From assembly GCA_016712535.1 (NCBI GenBank), contig JADJQW010000002.1:1426001-1490000 (forward strand): 64,000 nt of DNA. The letters are read 5' to 3'. Under the pieces are notes generated by a model, which saw only the letters and a program-made list of their open reading frames with translations, was not told the origin of the DNA and searched no databases. The position numbers were made by a program, and so were the translations under genes. Position 1 is the first letter of the stretch. Each line of letters opens with the position of its first letter. This document shows, one piece after another, positions 49,881 to 57,841 of this stretch. This stretch comes from Flavobacteriales bacterium. Lineage in GTDB: Bacteria; Bacteroidota; Bacteroidia; Flavobacteriales_F; PHOS-HE28.

Positions 49881-52544
49881 TCACCCCACCAACTCCTTAT
49901 TCCTGTTCGGGATATCCTCCTTGCTGAAGGCCACCTTCTCATCCTCCTCCTTCAGCTTCAGCACCAGGGCGAGGGCATCGGGCACCACATCGCTGCAGAG
50001 CGTGAGGAAGCTGCCGGGCTTGGCCGTTGAGATGGCGTGGCGGATCGCCTCTTCTTCCTTCTTGATGATGATGTAGGGCTTGTTGGGGTCCACCTCCTTG
50101 ATGCCCTTCACCATGAGGGCGATGATCTCGTCGTCGGTCTTGCCGCGCAGGTTGCGGTCCTGGCGGATGATGATCTCATCGAACATCTGCGCGCTGAGGC
50201 GGCCGAGGTTCACGGTGTCCTCGTCGCGGCGGTCGCCCACGCCGGCGATCACGCCCACCTTCGGGCTGTCGGGGATCTTGCTGAGGAATTTGCCCAGCGC
50301 CTCGAAGCCGTGCGGGTTGTGGGCATAGTCCACCACCACCTGGAAGTTCTTGAACTGGAAGAGGTTCAGGCGGCCCGGCGTCTGCGCAGCGCCAGGGACG
50401 AAGGTCAATAGCGCCTCGCGCAGCTCTTCGATCTTCACGCCTTGCACGTAGGCCGCGAGCACGGCGGGCAGCACGTTCTGGATGTTGAAGACCGCTTTGC
50501 CGCCGTAGGTGATGGGGATGTTCACGGCTTTCTCGATGCGCAGCTTCCATTCGCCCTTGCTGATGGTGACGAAGCCGTTCTCGTAGATCGCTGCCAGGCC
50601 ACCGAGCTTGCAGTGCTGGCGGATCAGGCGGTTGTTCTCATCGAGGCTGAAGAGGGCGATCTTGCAATCGCACTGCTTGCGCATGGCCATCACGAGTTCG
50701 TCGTCGGCGTTCAGGATCGCATAGCCGTCGCGGCGGACGCTGCGCGGCACGGTGCTCTTCACATGGGCGAGTTCTTCCAGCGTATGGATGTCCTTCAGGC
50801 CCAAATGATCCGCCGCCACGTTGGTGACGATGGCCACATCGCAATGCTCGAAGCCGAGACCGCTGCGCACGAGGCCGCCGCGCGCCGTCTCCAGCACGGC
50901 CATGTCCACCACGGGCTCCTTCAGCACGAATTGCGCACTGGCCGGGCCGGTGCAATCGCCGGTCATGAGCAGACGGTTCATGATGTACACGCCGTCGCTG
51001 CAGGTCATGCCCACTTTGTAGCCCACGCTGCGCATGAGGTGACTGGTCAGGCGCGTGGTCGTGGTCTTCCCGTTCGTGCCCGTGATGGCGATGATGGGGA
51101 TGCGGCTCGGCGTGCCCGGCGGGAAGAGCATGTCCACCACGGGTTCCGCCACGTTCTTGCCGATGCCGCCGGTGGGATCCAGGTGCATGCGGAAGCCGGG
51201 CGCGGCGTTCACTTCGAGCACTGCGCCGCCGCTCTCGTTCAGCGGCAGGCTGATGTCGTCCGTCATGATGTCGATGCCGCAGATGTCGAGGTCGATGATA
51301 CGGCTGATGCGCTCGGCGAGGAAGACGTTGAAGGGGTGGACCACTTCAGTGACATCGTCGGCGGTGCCGCCGGTGCTGAGGTTGGCGGTGGCCTTGAGGT
51401 AAACGGTCTCGTCCTTCGCCGGAACGCTCTCGGGCGTGAGGCCTTTGAGCGCGAGCAGCTTCAGGGTGTGGTCGTCGATGTCGATGCGCGTGAGCACGTT
51501 TTCGTGGCCGTAGCCGCGACGCGGGTCCTTGTTCACTTCATCGGCGAGCTGCGCGATGGTGCTCTTGCCATCACCGACCACGCAGGCAGGCGTGCGCTTC
51601 GCCGCGCAGATGAAACGGTGGTTGATCACGAGCAGGCGGTGATCGAGGCCCGTGATGTAGCGCTCCACGATCACGCTGCGGCTGATCTCCTTCGCCTTGG
51701 CCAGGGCGACTTTCGCTTCTTCCAAGGTCTTGATCCCGATGGTGGCGCCGCGCCCATGGTTGCCGCCGACAGGCTTGATCACGCAGGGATAGCCGACGCT
51801 CTGCAGAGCAGCTTCAAGTCCTTCCTCCGTGCGCACCACGCGGCCCTTCGGCACAGGGATCTCGTAGCTCTCGAGCAACTGCTTGGTCTCCTCCTTGTCG
51901 CACGCGATCTCCACGCCGATGTTGCTGGTCTTGCTGGTGATGGTGGCGCGGATCCGTTTCTGGTGGATGCCGTGGCCGAGTTGCACCAGGCTCTGCCCGT
52001 TCAAGCGCAGGTAGGGGATGCCGCGTGATACGGCCTCTGCCACGATGCTGCCGGTGCTGGGCCCGAGCCGCGACTCCTCGCGCAGCTCGCGCATTTTCTG
52101 AAGATCCTCGGCGAGGTCGTACTTCTCACCGCTGATCAGCGCTTCCGCGATGCGCACGGCTGCTTTCGCCGCATACATGCCCACGGGCTCCTCGATGTAG
52201 CTGAAGACCACGTTGTACACGCCTTCATCGCGCGTGCTCCGCGTGCGTCCGAATCCGGTCTCCATGCCGGCCAGCGTCTGGATCTCCAGCGCGATGTGCT
52301 CGATCACATGGCCCATCCAGGTGCCGCGCTTCACGCGTTCCCAGAAGCCGCCTTCCTTGTCCTCGCTGCAGCGGTGGCTGACCATGCTGGGCAGCAGCTC
52401 AGTGATGCGCTCGTAGAAGCCGGGGATCTTGTCCGTGGGCTTCTGCTCCAGGTCCTCGATGTCGAGGCGCATGACGATCAGGTGGTGGCGACGGACCGAC
52501 CAGTAATTGGGGCCACGCATGGCCTTGAGCTCGAGGATGCGCAT
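49881..52544 (-). CDS. cphA: Cyanophycin synthetase
   Basis: 887 residues. CphA makes multi-L-arginyl-poly-L-aspartate without ribosomes, adding Asp and Arg alternately using ATP. The three parts are in order: an N-terminal domain (RGPNYWSVRRHHLIVMRLDI), an ATP-grasp domain (~220-470; VIKPVGGNHGRGATIGI and EVNAAPGFRMHLDP), and a Mur-ligase-like domain (~490-887) with the P-loop ITGTNGKTTTTRL and the family segment VVDYAHNPHG. Length and motifs match bacterial CphA, with no missing domain. It is divergent from the cyanophycinase gene cphB, sharing a 172-base promoter region. Confidence 0.97.
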   Translation of the reverse strand: MRILELKAMRGPNYWSVRRHHLIVMRLDIEDLEQKPTDKIPGFYERITELLPSMVSHRCSEDKEGGFWERVKRGTWMGHVIEHIALEIQTLAGMETGFGRTRSTRDEGVYNVVFSYIEEPVGMYAAKAAVRIAEALISGEKYDLAEDLQKMRELREESRLGPSTGSIVAEAVSRGIPYLRLNGQSLVQLGHGIHQKRIRATITSKTSNIGVEIACDKEETKQLLESYEIPVPKGRVVRTEEGLEAALQSVGYPCVIKPVGGNHGRGATIGIKTLEEAKVALAKAKEISRSVIVERYITGLDHRLLVINHRFICAAKRTPACVVGDGKSTIAQLADEVNKDPRRGYGHENVLTRIDIDDHTLKLLALKGLTPESVPAKDETVYLKATANLSTGGTADDVTEVVHPFNVFLAERISRIIDLDICGIDIMTDDISLPLNESGGAVLEVNAAPGFRMHLDPTGGIGKNVAEPVVDMLFPPGTPSRIPIIAITGTNGKTTTTRLTSHLMRSVGYKVGMTCSDGVYIMNRLLMTGDCTGPASAQFVLKEPVVDMAVLETARGGLVRSGLGFEHCDVAIVTNVAADHLGLKDIHTLEELAHVKSTVPRSVRRDGYAILNADDELVMAMRKQCDCKIALFSLDENNRLIRQHCKLGGLAAIYENGFVTISKGEWKLRIEKAVNIPITYGGKAVFNIQNVLPAVLAAYVQGVKIEELREALLTFVPGAAQTPGRLNLFQFKNFQVVVDYAHNPHGFEALGKFLSKIPDSPKVGVIAGVGDRRDEDTVNLGRLSAQMFDEIIIRQDRNLRGKTDDEIIALMVKGIKEVDPNKPYIIIKKEEEAIRHAISTAKPGSFLTLCSDVVPDALALVLKLKEEDEKVAFSKEDIPNRNKELVG

Positions 52545-52614
52545 CGGCGAAGGTTGAAAGGTTGGGGGTCGATGAGGTCGGGGGTTGGTAAGCCCCTAAC
52601 CATCAGCAACCGGA

Positions 52615-52622
52615 GCAATATA
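52615..52622 (-). promoter_or_regulatory. Putative -7 promoter box (TATATTGC) of cphA
   Basis: TAnnTTnG-like box on the minus strand, implying a leader of about 65 bases before the cphA ATG at 52544. Confidence 0.45.
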
Positions 52623-52680
52623 GCAAGGTGCCCTGTTCATACTTCGGCAACATGGGGATTACGTGGCGGGGCGCATCCTT

Positions 52681-52688
52681 TACTTTGG
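52681..52688 (+). promoter_or_regulatory. Putative -7 promoter box (TACTTTGG) of cphB
   Basis: TAnnTTnG box 28 bases upstream of the ATG at 52717. The two divergent boxes are 58 bases apart. Confidence 0.45.
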
Positions 52689-52716
52689 CTGCCGGGGGCG
52701 GGGGTAAACGCAACGA

Positions 52717-53586
52717 ATGACACCCAAAGGCAAGCTCATCGCCATCGGCGGCAACGAGGACAAGGGCAAAGAGCCCGAAGCGGGGCACAACACCAAGGTC
52801 TTCACCCACAATTTCATCGAGGAGGGCATCCTCCGCCGCGTGGTCGATGAGATGGGCGGCACTGCATCCCGCATCGCGGTGATCACCAGCGCGAGCAGCA
52901 TCCCGGAGGAAGTGGCCGAGAATTACATCGGCGCATTCGGCAAATTGGGCGTGAAGGACCTGGACATCCTCGATATCCGCGATCGCAGCCAGGTGAGGCC
53001 CGAGATGATCAAGCGCTTGGCCAAGGCGGATGGGGTGATGATGAGCGGCGGCAACCAGCTGCGGCTGACGACCATTTTCGGTGGCACGGCCTTCCTCCAA
53101 TTGATGAAGCGCCGCTACGAGCAGGAGGAAGGCTTCGTGATCGCGGGCACCAGCGCCGGCGCCATGTGCATGAGCAGCACCATGATCTACCAGGGCCACA
53201 GCGCCAGCGGCCTCATCAAGGGCGGCGTGAAGCTCACCACCGGCGCATCGCTCATCCAGGATGTGATCATCGACAGCCATTTCGTGGAGCGCGGGCGATT
53301 CAGCCGGCTCACGCAGGCCGTGGCAGCGAACCCTTCAGCCATCGGCATCGGCCTCGGCGAGGACACCGGCGTTGTGATCACCGGCGCCGACATGCTCGAG
53401 ACCATCGGCAGCGGACAGGTGATGATCTTCGATGGGCACGAGATCACCTACAGCGACTACGCCGATGTGGAGGAGGGCGAGCCCTTCAGCATCGAAGGCA
53501 TGAAGGTTCACATCATCAGCAAAGGGCACAGCTACAGCGTGGCGCAGAAGCAATTCGCGGCGGTGAAGGTGCCGGTGAGGAATTGA
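52717..53586 (+). CDS. cphB: Cyanophycinase
   Basis: 289 residues, intracellular peptidase S51 family. CphB cuts cyanophycin into beta-Asp-Arg dipeptides. The nucleophile Ser146 lies in GTSAGAMCMS, with family motifs MMSGGNQLRLTT and LIQDVIIDSHFVERGRF upstream and downstream. The N-terminal GKLIAIGGNEDKG is characteristic of this family. No signal peptide, so it acts on the internal reserve. Divergent to cphA; two small exported proteins and a transporter follow on the same strand. Confidence 0.96.
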   Translation: MTPKGKLIAIGGNEDKGKEPEAGHNTKVFTHNFIEEGILRRVVDEMGGTASRIAVITSASSIPEEVAENYIGAFGKLGVKDLDILDIRDRSQVRPEMIKRLAKADGVMMSGGNQLRLTTIFGGTAFLQLMKRRYEQEEGFVIAGTSAGAMCMSSTMIYQGHSASGLIKGGVKLTTGASLIQDVIIDSHFVERGRFSRLTQAVAANPSAIGIGLGEDTGVVITGADMLETIGSGQVMIFDGHEITYSDYADVEEGEPFSIEGMKVHIISKGHSYSVAQKQFAAVKVPVRN

Positions 53587-53588
53587 CC

Positions 53589-54083
53589 ATGCCCAAGGCC
53601 ATCCATCCAGTCGGCCTTCTTCTCCTTCTGCTGGTGCTTTCTTCAGGCGGATGCACCAAGGAGCATCCGGTCGGGCATGTCCTGGACATGGAAGAAGTGC
53701 TTACCCCTGGGCAGCATCGCAAGCTGGACAGTCTCTTCCGTGCGCACGAGGCGATCACTGGAAACGAGATCGCCCTTGTCTCGCACGCGACCTTCAATGG
53801 CCGCAGCGCGATGGAATACGCCACGGCGTTCGGCGATTCAGCCGGTGTTGGCGAAAAGGACAAGGACAATGGTGTCGTCATCGCATTCAGCAAGGCGCGA
53901 CGCGAAGTATTCATCGCAACAGGATATGGGACTGAACGTGTCCTGCACGATAGTATCTGCCAGCGCATCGTTGACAACGAGATGCTTCCGCGCTTCAAGC
54001 AAGAGGACTATTTCGGCGGATTGTACTCCGGAGGCCGTTCCATTGTCGATTTCCTCGCGCGGCCCGAGAACAGGATCCCATGA
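53589..54083 (+). CDS. TPM/YgcG-domain lipoprotein
   Basis: 164 residues with lipobox LSSGGC, followed by a TPM domain (VLTPGQHRKLDSLFRAHEAI, TGNEIALVSHATFNGRSAME, GVVIAFSKARREVFIATGYG, QEDYFGGLYSGGRSIVDFL). TPM-domain proteins of bacteria are linked to membrane-protein stability or phosphatase functions; role here is unknown. It starts 2 bases after cphB and overlaps the next gene by 4 bases, so these genes form one transcript. A longer upstream frame is a shadow of cphB. Confidence 0.86.
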   Translation: MPKAIHPVGLLLLLLVLSSGGCTKEHPVGHVLDMEEVLTPGQHRKLDSLFRAHEAITGNEIALVSHATFNGRSAMEYATAFGDSAGVGEKDKDNGVVIAFSKARREVFIATGYGTERVLHDSICQRIVDNEMLPRFKQEDYFGGLYSGGRSIVDFLARPENRIP

Positions 54084-54391
54084 TCGCGGTGGCGATCTTC
54101 GCCCCGATGCAAGACCCTATCATCCGCCGCTTCCGAACCGTGGCCATCGCCGAAGGCGTGAGCTTCATCCTGCTGCTGTTCATCGCCATGCCCTTGAAGC
54201 ATTTCTTCGGAATGCCGATGGCCGTGAAGGTGGTGGGCTGGGCCCATGGCGCGCTCTTCATCGCCTACTGGGTCGCTGCCGTACCGCTCTTCACCAAATT
54301 GAAGTGGGACCCGGAGCGCATCGTGGGCCTTGGCCTCGCGAGCGTGCTGCCCTTCGGCACCTTCGTGCTGGAGCGCAAGTGGCTGCGCTGA
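54080..54391 (+). CDS. DUF3817-family small membrane protein
   Basis: 103 residues with three predicted helices (VAIAEGVSFILLLFIAMPLK, VVGWAHGALFIAYWVAAVPL, VGLGLASVLPFGTFVLERKW). The EGVSF element and WAHG motif are typical of DUF3817. Function unknown. The ATG lies inside the previous stop codon's sequence (ATGA overlap), which implies coupled translation with the TPM lipoprotein. Confidence 0.85.
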   Translation: MIAVAIFAPMQDPIIRRFRTVAIAEGVSFILLLFIAMPLKHFFGMPMAVKVVGWAHGALFIAYWVAAVPLFTKLKWDPERIVGLGLASVLPFGTFVLERKWLR

Positions 54392-54424
54392 ACGCGGCTA
54401 CCTTCGGCGTCCCGCTGGTGCGGG

Positions 54425-55552
54425 ATGCGACTCATGCCCTTCGCTTCAGGAAGTGATGCACTCGCGCGTTTCGTGAACGTGCTGCTGGCCGTGGTCCTGA
54501 GCATCACGGTGCTCCACTTCGGCCGCGACCTCTTCATCCTGCTGGTCGTCTCCGGGCTCTTCGCCTTCCTGCTGCTGCCCTTCGCACGGCGCATGGAGCG
54601 CTGGATGCCCCGTTGGGCCGGAGCCCTCGTCGCCACGCTGGCGCTGGTGGTCGTCGTGCTCGGGCTCTTCTTCTTCCTCGGTTTCCAGCTCACGCGCTTC
54701 GGTTCGGACTTCCCCGCGCTGCAGGAGCGGTTCGCGAGCAAGGGTGAGGCCTTCTTCGACTGGGTGGAGGGCCGGACCAACCTCGACCGCCGTGAGCAGA
54801 TCCAATGGTTCAATGCGCACCTCAGCGACGTGGCGAACCTCGGCGGGCAGGCGGCCCTGCGGCTCTTCTCGGGAACGGGCTCCGCCCTCGCGAGCATCGT
54901 GCCCATCCCGTTCTTCGTCTTCCTGCTGCTCCTGCTGAAGGACCGCTTCCGCACCTTCTTCACGCGGCTCGGCACCACGCGCGAAGGCGCGGTGCTCGAT
55001 GTGATGGTGCGCATCAGCGTGCTCTCGCGCAAGTACCTGCGCGGCGTGGTCAATGTGGGCGTGGTCTTCGGGGCGCTCTGCTCCATCGGCTTCGGCCTCA
55101 TCGGCCTGAAGTACGCGGTGCTGCTGGGTTTCGTGCTGGCCTTGCTGAACGTGGTGCCTTACATCGGCGCGCTGGTGGGCAGCGTGCTCCCGGTCTTCGT
55201 GGCGCTGGTCACCAACGACTCGCCCTGGCACGCCGCAGCGGCGCTCGGCGTGGTGCTCATCGTGCAGTTCCTCGACAATAACCTCATCACGCCCAAGGTG
55301 GTGGGCAGCAGCGTGAGCATCAATCCGCTGGCTAGCATGCTGGCGCTGATCGGATTCGGCGCGTTATGGGGCGTGGCAGGCATGCTGCTCGCGATCCCGA
55401 TCACGGGCATGCTCAAGGTGGTGTGCGATAGCGTGCCCTCCTTGCAGCCGTGGGGCTACCTGCTCGGCGAGGAGATCGAGACCCCGAAGGAGAAGCGCTT
55501 CCACTTGCGGTTCAAGCGGAAGGACGGAGGGGCGAAGAAGGATGCTCAATGA
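54425..55552 (+). CDS. AI-2E family transporter (PerM-like)
   Basis: 375 residues with ~7-8 transmembrane helices. Family signatures are a C-terminal pair: GLKYAVLLGFVLALLNVVPYIG and FLDNNLITPKVVGSSVSINP. The first helix region is VLLAVVLSITVLHFGRDLFI. AI-2E/PerM proteins export or transport small molecules (autoinducer-2, Na+ or others); ligand unknown. The start could also be the second ATG at 54434. It is the last gene of the cphB-strand series, ending 10 bases from convergent iaaA. Confidence 0.9.
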   Translation: MRLMPFASGSDALARFVNVLLAVVLSITVLHFGRDLFILLVVSGLFAFLLLPFARRMERWMPRWAGALVATLALVVVVLGLFFFLGFQLTRFGSDFPALQERFASKGEAFFDWVEGRTNLDRREQIQWFNAHLSDVANLGGQAALRLFSGTGSALASIVPIPFFVFLLLLLKDRFRTFFTRLGTTREGAVLDVMVRISVLSRKYLRGVVNVGVVFGALCSIGFGLIGLKYAVLLGFVLALLNVVPYIGALVGSVLPVFVALVTNDSPWHAAAALGVVLIVQFLDNNLITPKVVGSSVSINPLASMLALIGFGALWGVAGMLLAIPITGMLKVVCDSVPSLQPWGYLLGEEIETPKEKRFHLRFKRKDGGAKKDAQ

Positions 55553-55562
55553 TCGGGAGAGC

Positions 55563-56489
55563 CTAGCGAAAGATCGCCGTCTCCACCTCTCCATCTGCTC
55601 CCACCTGCCCGCGGTACATGCCCGTGCAATTGAAGTCGAGGACGATGTTCCCGTTGCGGTCCACGGCGATCAGGCCGCCGTCGCCATCAAGCGGCGGCAG
55701 CTTCTCATGCACCACCACGCGCACGGCTTCCTGAAGTGAGAGGCCCTTGTAGGCCATGAGGGCATGCACATCGTGCGCGGCCACGGCACGGATGAAGCTC
55801 TCGCCATGCCCGGTGCAGCTCACGGCGCAGGTGGCGTCGTTGGCATAGGTGCCCGCGCCGATGATGGGGCTGTCGCCGATGCGCTGCCACTTCTTGTTCG
55901 TCATGCCGCCGGTGCTGGTGGCGGCGGCGAGGTGGCCGTGCGCATCCAGGGCCACTGCGCCCACGGTGCCGAACTTCTTCTCCTTGTCGCTGTGATCGAG
56001 CGTGTACACATCCGTGCCCACGGTCTCCTTCCATTGGTCGTAGCGGAACTGATCGAAGAAGTACTGGTCGTCCTCCAGCTCGATCTTCTGCTTGTGCGCG
56101 AACTCGAAGGCGCCCATGCCGCTGATGAGCACATGGCTGCTCTTCTCCATCACTCGACGCGCCAGGCTGATCGGGTTCTTCACGTTCTGCACGCCCGCCA
56201 CGGCGCCTGCCCGCAGGTCGCTGCCGTTCATGAGGCTCGCATCCATCTCATGCTGGCCATCGGCATTGAAGACCGATCCGCGGCCCGCGTTGAAGTGCGG
56301 CGAATCCTCCAGCGCGCGCACCGCGGCCTCAACGGCATCGAGCGCTGCGCCGCCCTCCTTGAGGATGGCATGGCCGCGTTTCAAGGCGAGTTCGAGCGCA
56401 TCGCGATAGGCTTTCTCGCGCTCGGGCGTCATCAGTTCACGGGCGATGGTGCCGGCGCCTCCATGCACGGCCAGGGCGATCTTGCTCAT
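55563..56489 (-). CDS. iaaA: Isoaspartyl peptidase / L-asparaginase (Ntn-hydrolase)
   Basis: 308 residues. The precursor self-cleaves and the freed Thr acts as nucleophile; here Thr175 in KKFGTVGAVALD marks that site, followed by GGMTNK and the GDSPIIGAGTYA segment. The N-terminal HGGAG and RALEDSPHFNAGRGSVF are standard. The enzyme hydrolyses beta-aspartyl dipeptides and asparagine. Placed ~2 kb from cphB, it supplies the last step that turns beta-Asp-Arg into aspartate and arginine. It overlaps the PAP2 gene's stop by 4 bases, so both belong to one transcript. Confidence 0.95.
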   Translation of the reverse strand: MSKIALAVHGGAGTIARELMTPEREKAYRDALELALKRGHAILKEGGAALDAVEAAVRALEDSPHFNAGRGSVFNADGQHEMDASLMNGSDLRAGAVAGVQNVKNPISLARRVMEKSSHVLISGMGAFEFAHKQKIELEDDQYFFDQFRYDQWKETVGTDVYTLDHSDKEKKFGTVGAVALDAHGHLAAATSTGGMTNKKWQRIGDSPIIGAGTYANDATCAVSCTGHGESFIRAVAAHDVHALMAYKGLSLQEAVRVVVHEKLPPLDGDGGLIAVDRNGNIVLDFNCTGMYRGQVGADGEVETAIFR

Positions 56490-57247
56490 GGTTCTTCGTC
56501 CGATTCGGATTCGCGGTGAAAGTAGGGGACCGCCAATCCCACGGCCGTGCCCACCACAGCGCCTACGAACACATCGGTGAGGAAATGCTTGCCGGCCCGC
56601 ATGCGCAGGTAGCCCATGCAGACCGGTGCAGCCACCGCGCTGGCCCAGACCGCGCCCTTCATCTCCGGAGATGCATCGGAACGCTGCACGAGCGCGGCCA
56701 AACTGAATCCGACGGCGGCGGTGTTGGCTGCGTGCCCGCTCCAGAAGCTCACGAAATCTTCCCGTGGGTGATGCATGGCGTCCGGCACATCCGGGTTGAA
56801 GCGATAGGGGCGTGGCCTGCGGACCAGCTCTTTGGCGATGCTCGTGAGCCCTGAGGTGAGCAGGAAGCTCTCGGCCGTGATGGCTGCGGCATCGAAGGGG
56901 CGATCGCTGCTTTGCAGCAGGAAGCCGCCCGCGAACGAAGCAGTGACCGCGCCGAGGAAGAGGACATTGCTCGCCCGATGCGCGCGCGGATGCCATTGCC
57001 GCGTGCTCCATCTGTCGATCGCACCTACGCGCTCCGGGTTGATCTCGGGTGCCGGCTTCCGGGAGTTCTGGTGGCGCAGCAGCAGGCCGATGCCGTTCAC
57101 TCCCAGTCCAGCGCCAGTGATTGCCAGCTCGCGTCCCAGCTGCAGGTGGTGCGCGGTCTGGGCGGTTGAGGCGAGCGGGAACAACGAAAAGACCAAGGCC
57201 CGGAAGAAACTCCCGGGCCTTGGTCGCGATGCATGCTGCACCGTCAC
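56486..57247 (-). CDS. PAP2-family phosphatase, exported or membrane
   Basis: 253 residues from a GTG at 57247. An N-terminal signal or anchor (ALVFSLFPLASTAQ) precedes the acid-phosphatase core: motif 1 KELVRRPRPYRF, motif 2 FWSGHAANTA, motif 3 GYLRMRAGKHFLTDV. All catalytic residues of the family are present (K-x6-RP, SGH, R-x5-HxxxD). Members dephosphorylate lipid or nucleotide phosphates such as undecaprenyl pyrophosphate. The first ~18 codons overlap a terminator-like hairpin of the preceding DUF4920 gene; a TTG at 57196 would give a shorter start but a poor signal peptide. Overlaps iaaA. Confidence 0.86.
   Translation of the reverse strand: MTVQHASRPRPGSFFRALVFSLFPLASTAQTAHHLQLGRELAITGAGLGVNGIGLLLRHQNSRKPAPEINPERVGAIDRWSTRQWHPRAHRASNVLFLGAVTASFAGGFLLQSSDRPFDAAAITAESFLLTSGLTSIAKELVRRPRPYRFNPDVPDAMHHPREDFVSFWSGHAANTAAVGFSLAALVQRSDASPEMKGAVWASAVAAPVCMGYLRMRAGKHFLTDVFVGAVVGTAVGLAVPYFHRESESDEEP
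57192..57224 (-). terminator. Terminator-like hairpin after the DUF4920 gene, within PAP2 start codons
   Basis: 12-bp perfect stem (ACCAAGGCCCGG / CCGGGCCTTGGT) with a 9-base loop, followed on the minus strand by a T-rich tail (CTTTTCGTTGTT). It sits ~28 bases after the stop at 57252. Confidence 0.6.
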
Positions 57248-57251
57248 GCGA

Positions 57252-57722
57252 TCAGAAGGTGATCAGCACGCCGTCCGCGAGGAACATGAGGTTGTTCTCG
57301 GGCTCGGTGATCTTCTCGATCTCCTCCTTGCTCTTGCCCGCGTCCTCTGCGTAGTGGCGCAGGGTGGCCACATCCACCACTTCCTTGGTGGCGTAGCCCT
57401 GCAGCACGGCGCGCTTTCCCTCGAGGCCCTTGGTGGGAACGAAGAAGCCGTAATCCTTGAAGCGCACCATCATCTTCTGGTCGTTGGGCATCTGCACGGT
57501 CATCCAGCAGCCCTTCTTCACGCAGCTGGTGATGATCTCGCACTCGAGCTTCACGGCCATGCTGTCGGCGGTGCTCATGGCCTTGGCGAGGTCGGCGGTG
57601 CTGATGGCGCCATCAGCGGTGATCCTGGCGCCGTAGCTGTGGATGTCCTGCGCCGTTGCAGGCGCATTGTTGCAGGCCAGTGCGATGGTTGCGGCGATGA
57701 AAGCGGTGCAGAGGGGCTTCAT
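57252..57722 (-). CDS. DUF4920-family exported protein
   Basis: 156 residues from the ATG at 57722, with a signal peptide (LCTAFIAATIALACNNAPAT; the AC could be a lipobox). DUF4920 is recognised from VKKGCWMTVQMPNDQKMMVR and MVRFKDYGFFVPTKGLEGKR, a small OB-like domain found in Bacteroidota and Proteobacteria with a conserved Cys. Its function is unknown; some neighbours handle metals. A strong hairpin lies just after its stop. The upstream gene is a divergent S9 peptidase. Confidence 0.85.
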   Translation of the reverse strand: MKPLCTAFIAATIALACNNAPATAQDIHSYGARITADGAISTADLAKAMSTADSMAVKLECEIITSCVKKGCWMTVQMPNDQKMMVRFKDYGFFVPTKGLEGKRAVLQGYATKEVVDVATLRHYAEDAGKSKEEIEKITEPENNLMFLADGVLITF

Positions 57723-57823
57723 GGTGTTCGGTTTGCGCGGCGAAGATCGCCGTTTGGCCGGAGCTTCGGGCATGATCTTCGGCAGGATGCGTTAATTGGT
57801 CTGAACGCGGAAGGCATGGCGGT

Positions 57824-57831
57824 TACCTTGC
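57824..57831 (+). promoter_or_regulatory. Putative -7 promoter box (TACCTTGC)
   Basis: TAnnTTnG-like box 10 bases upstream of the ATG at 57842; a TTG is 25 bases further upstream. Confidence 0.45.
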
Positions 57832-57841
57832 CGCCATCCTC

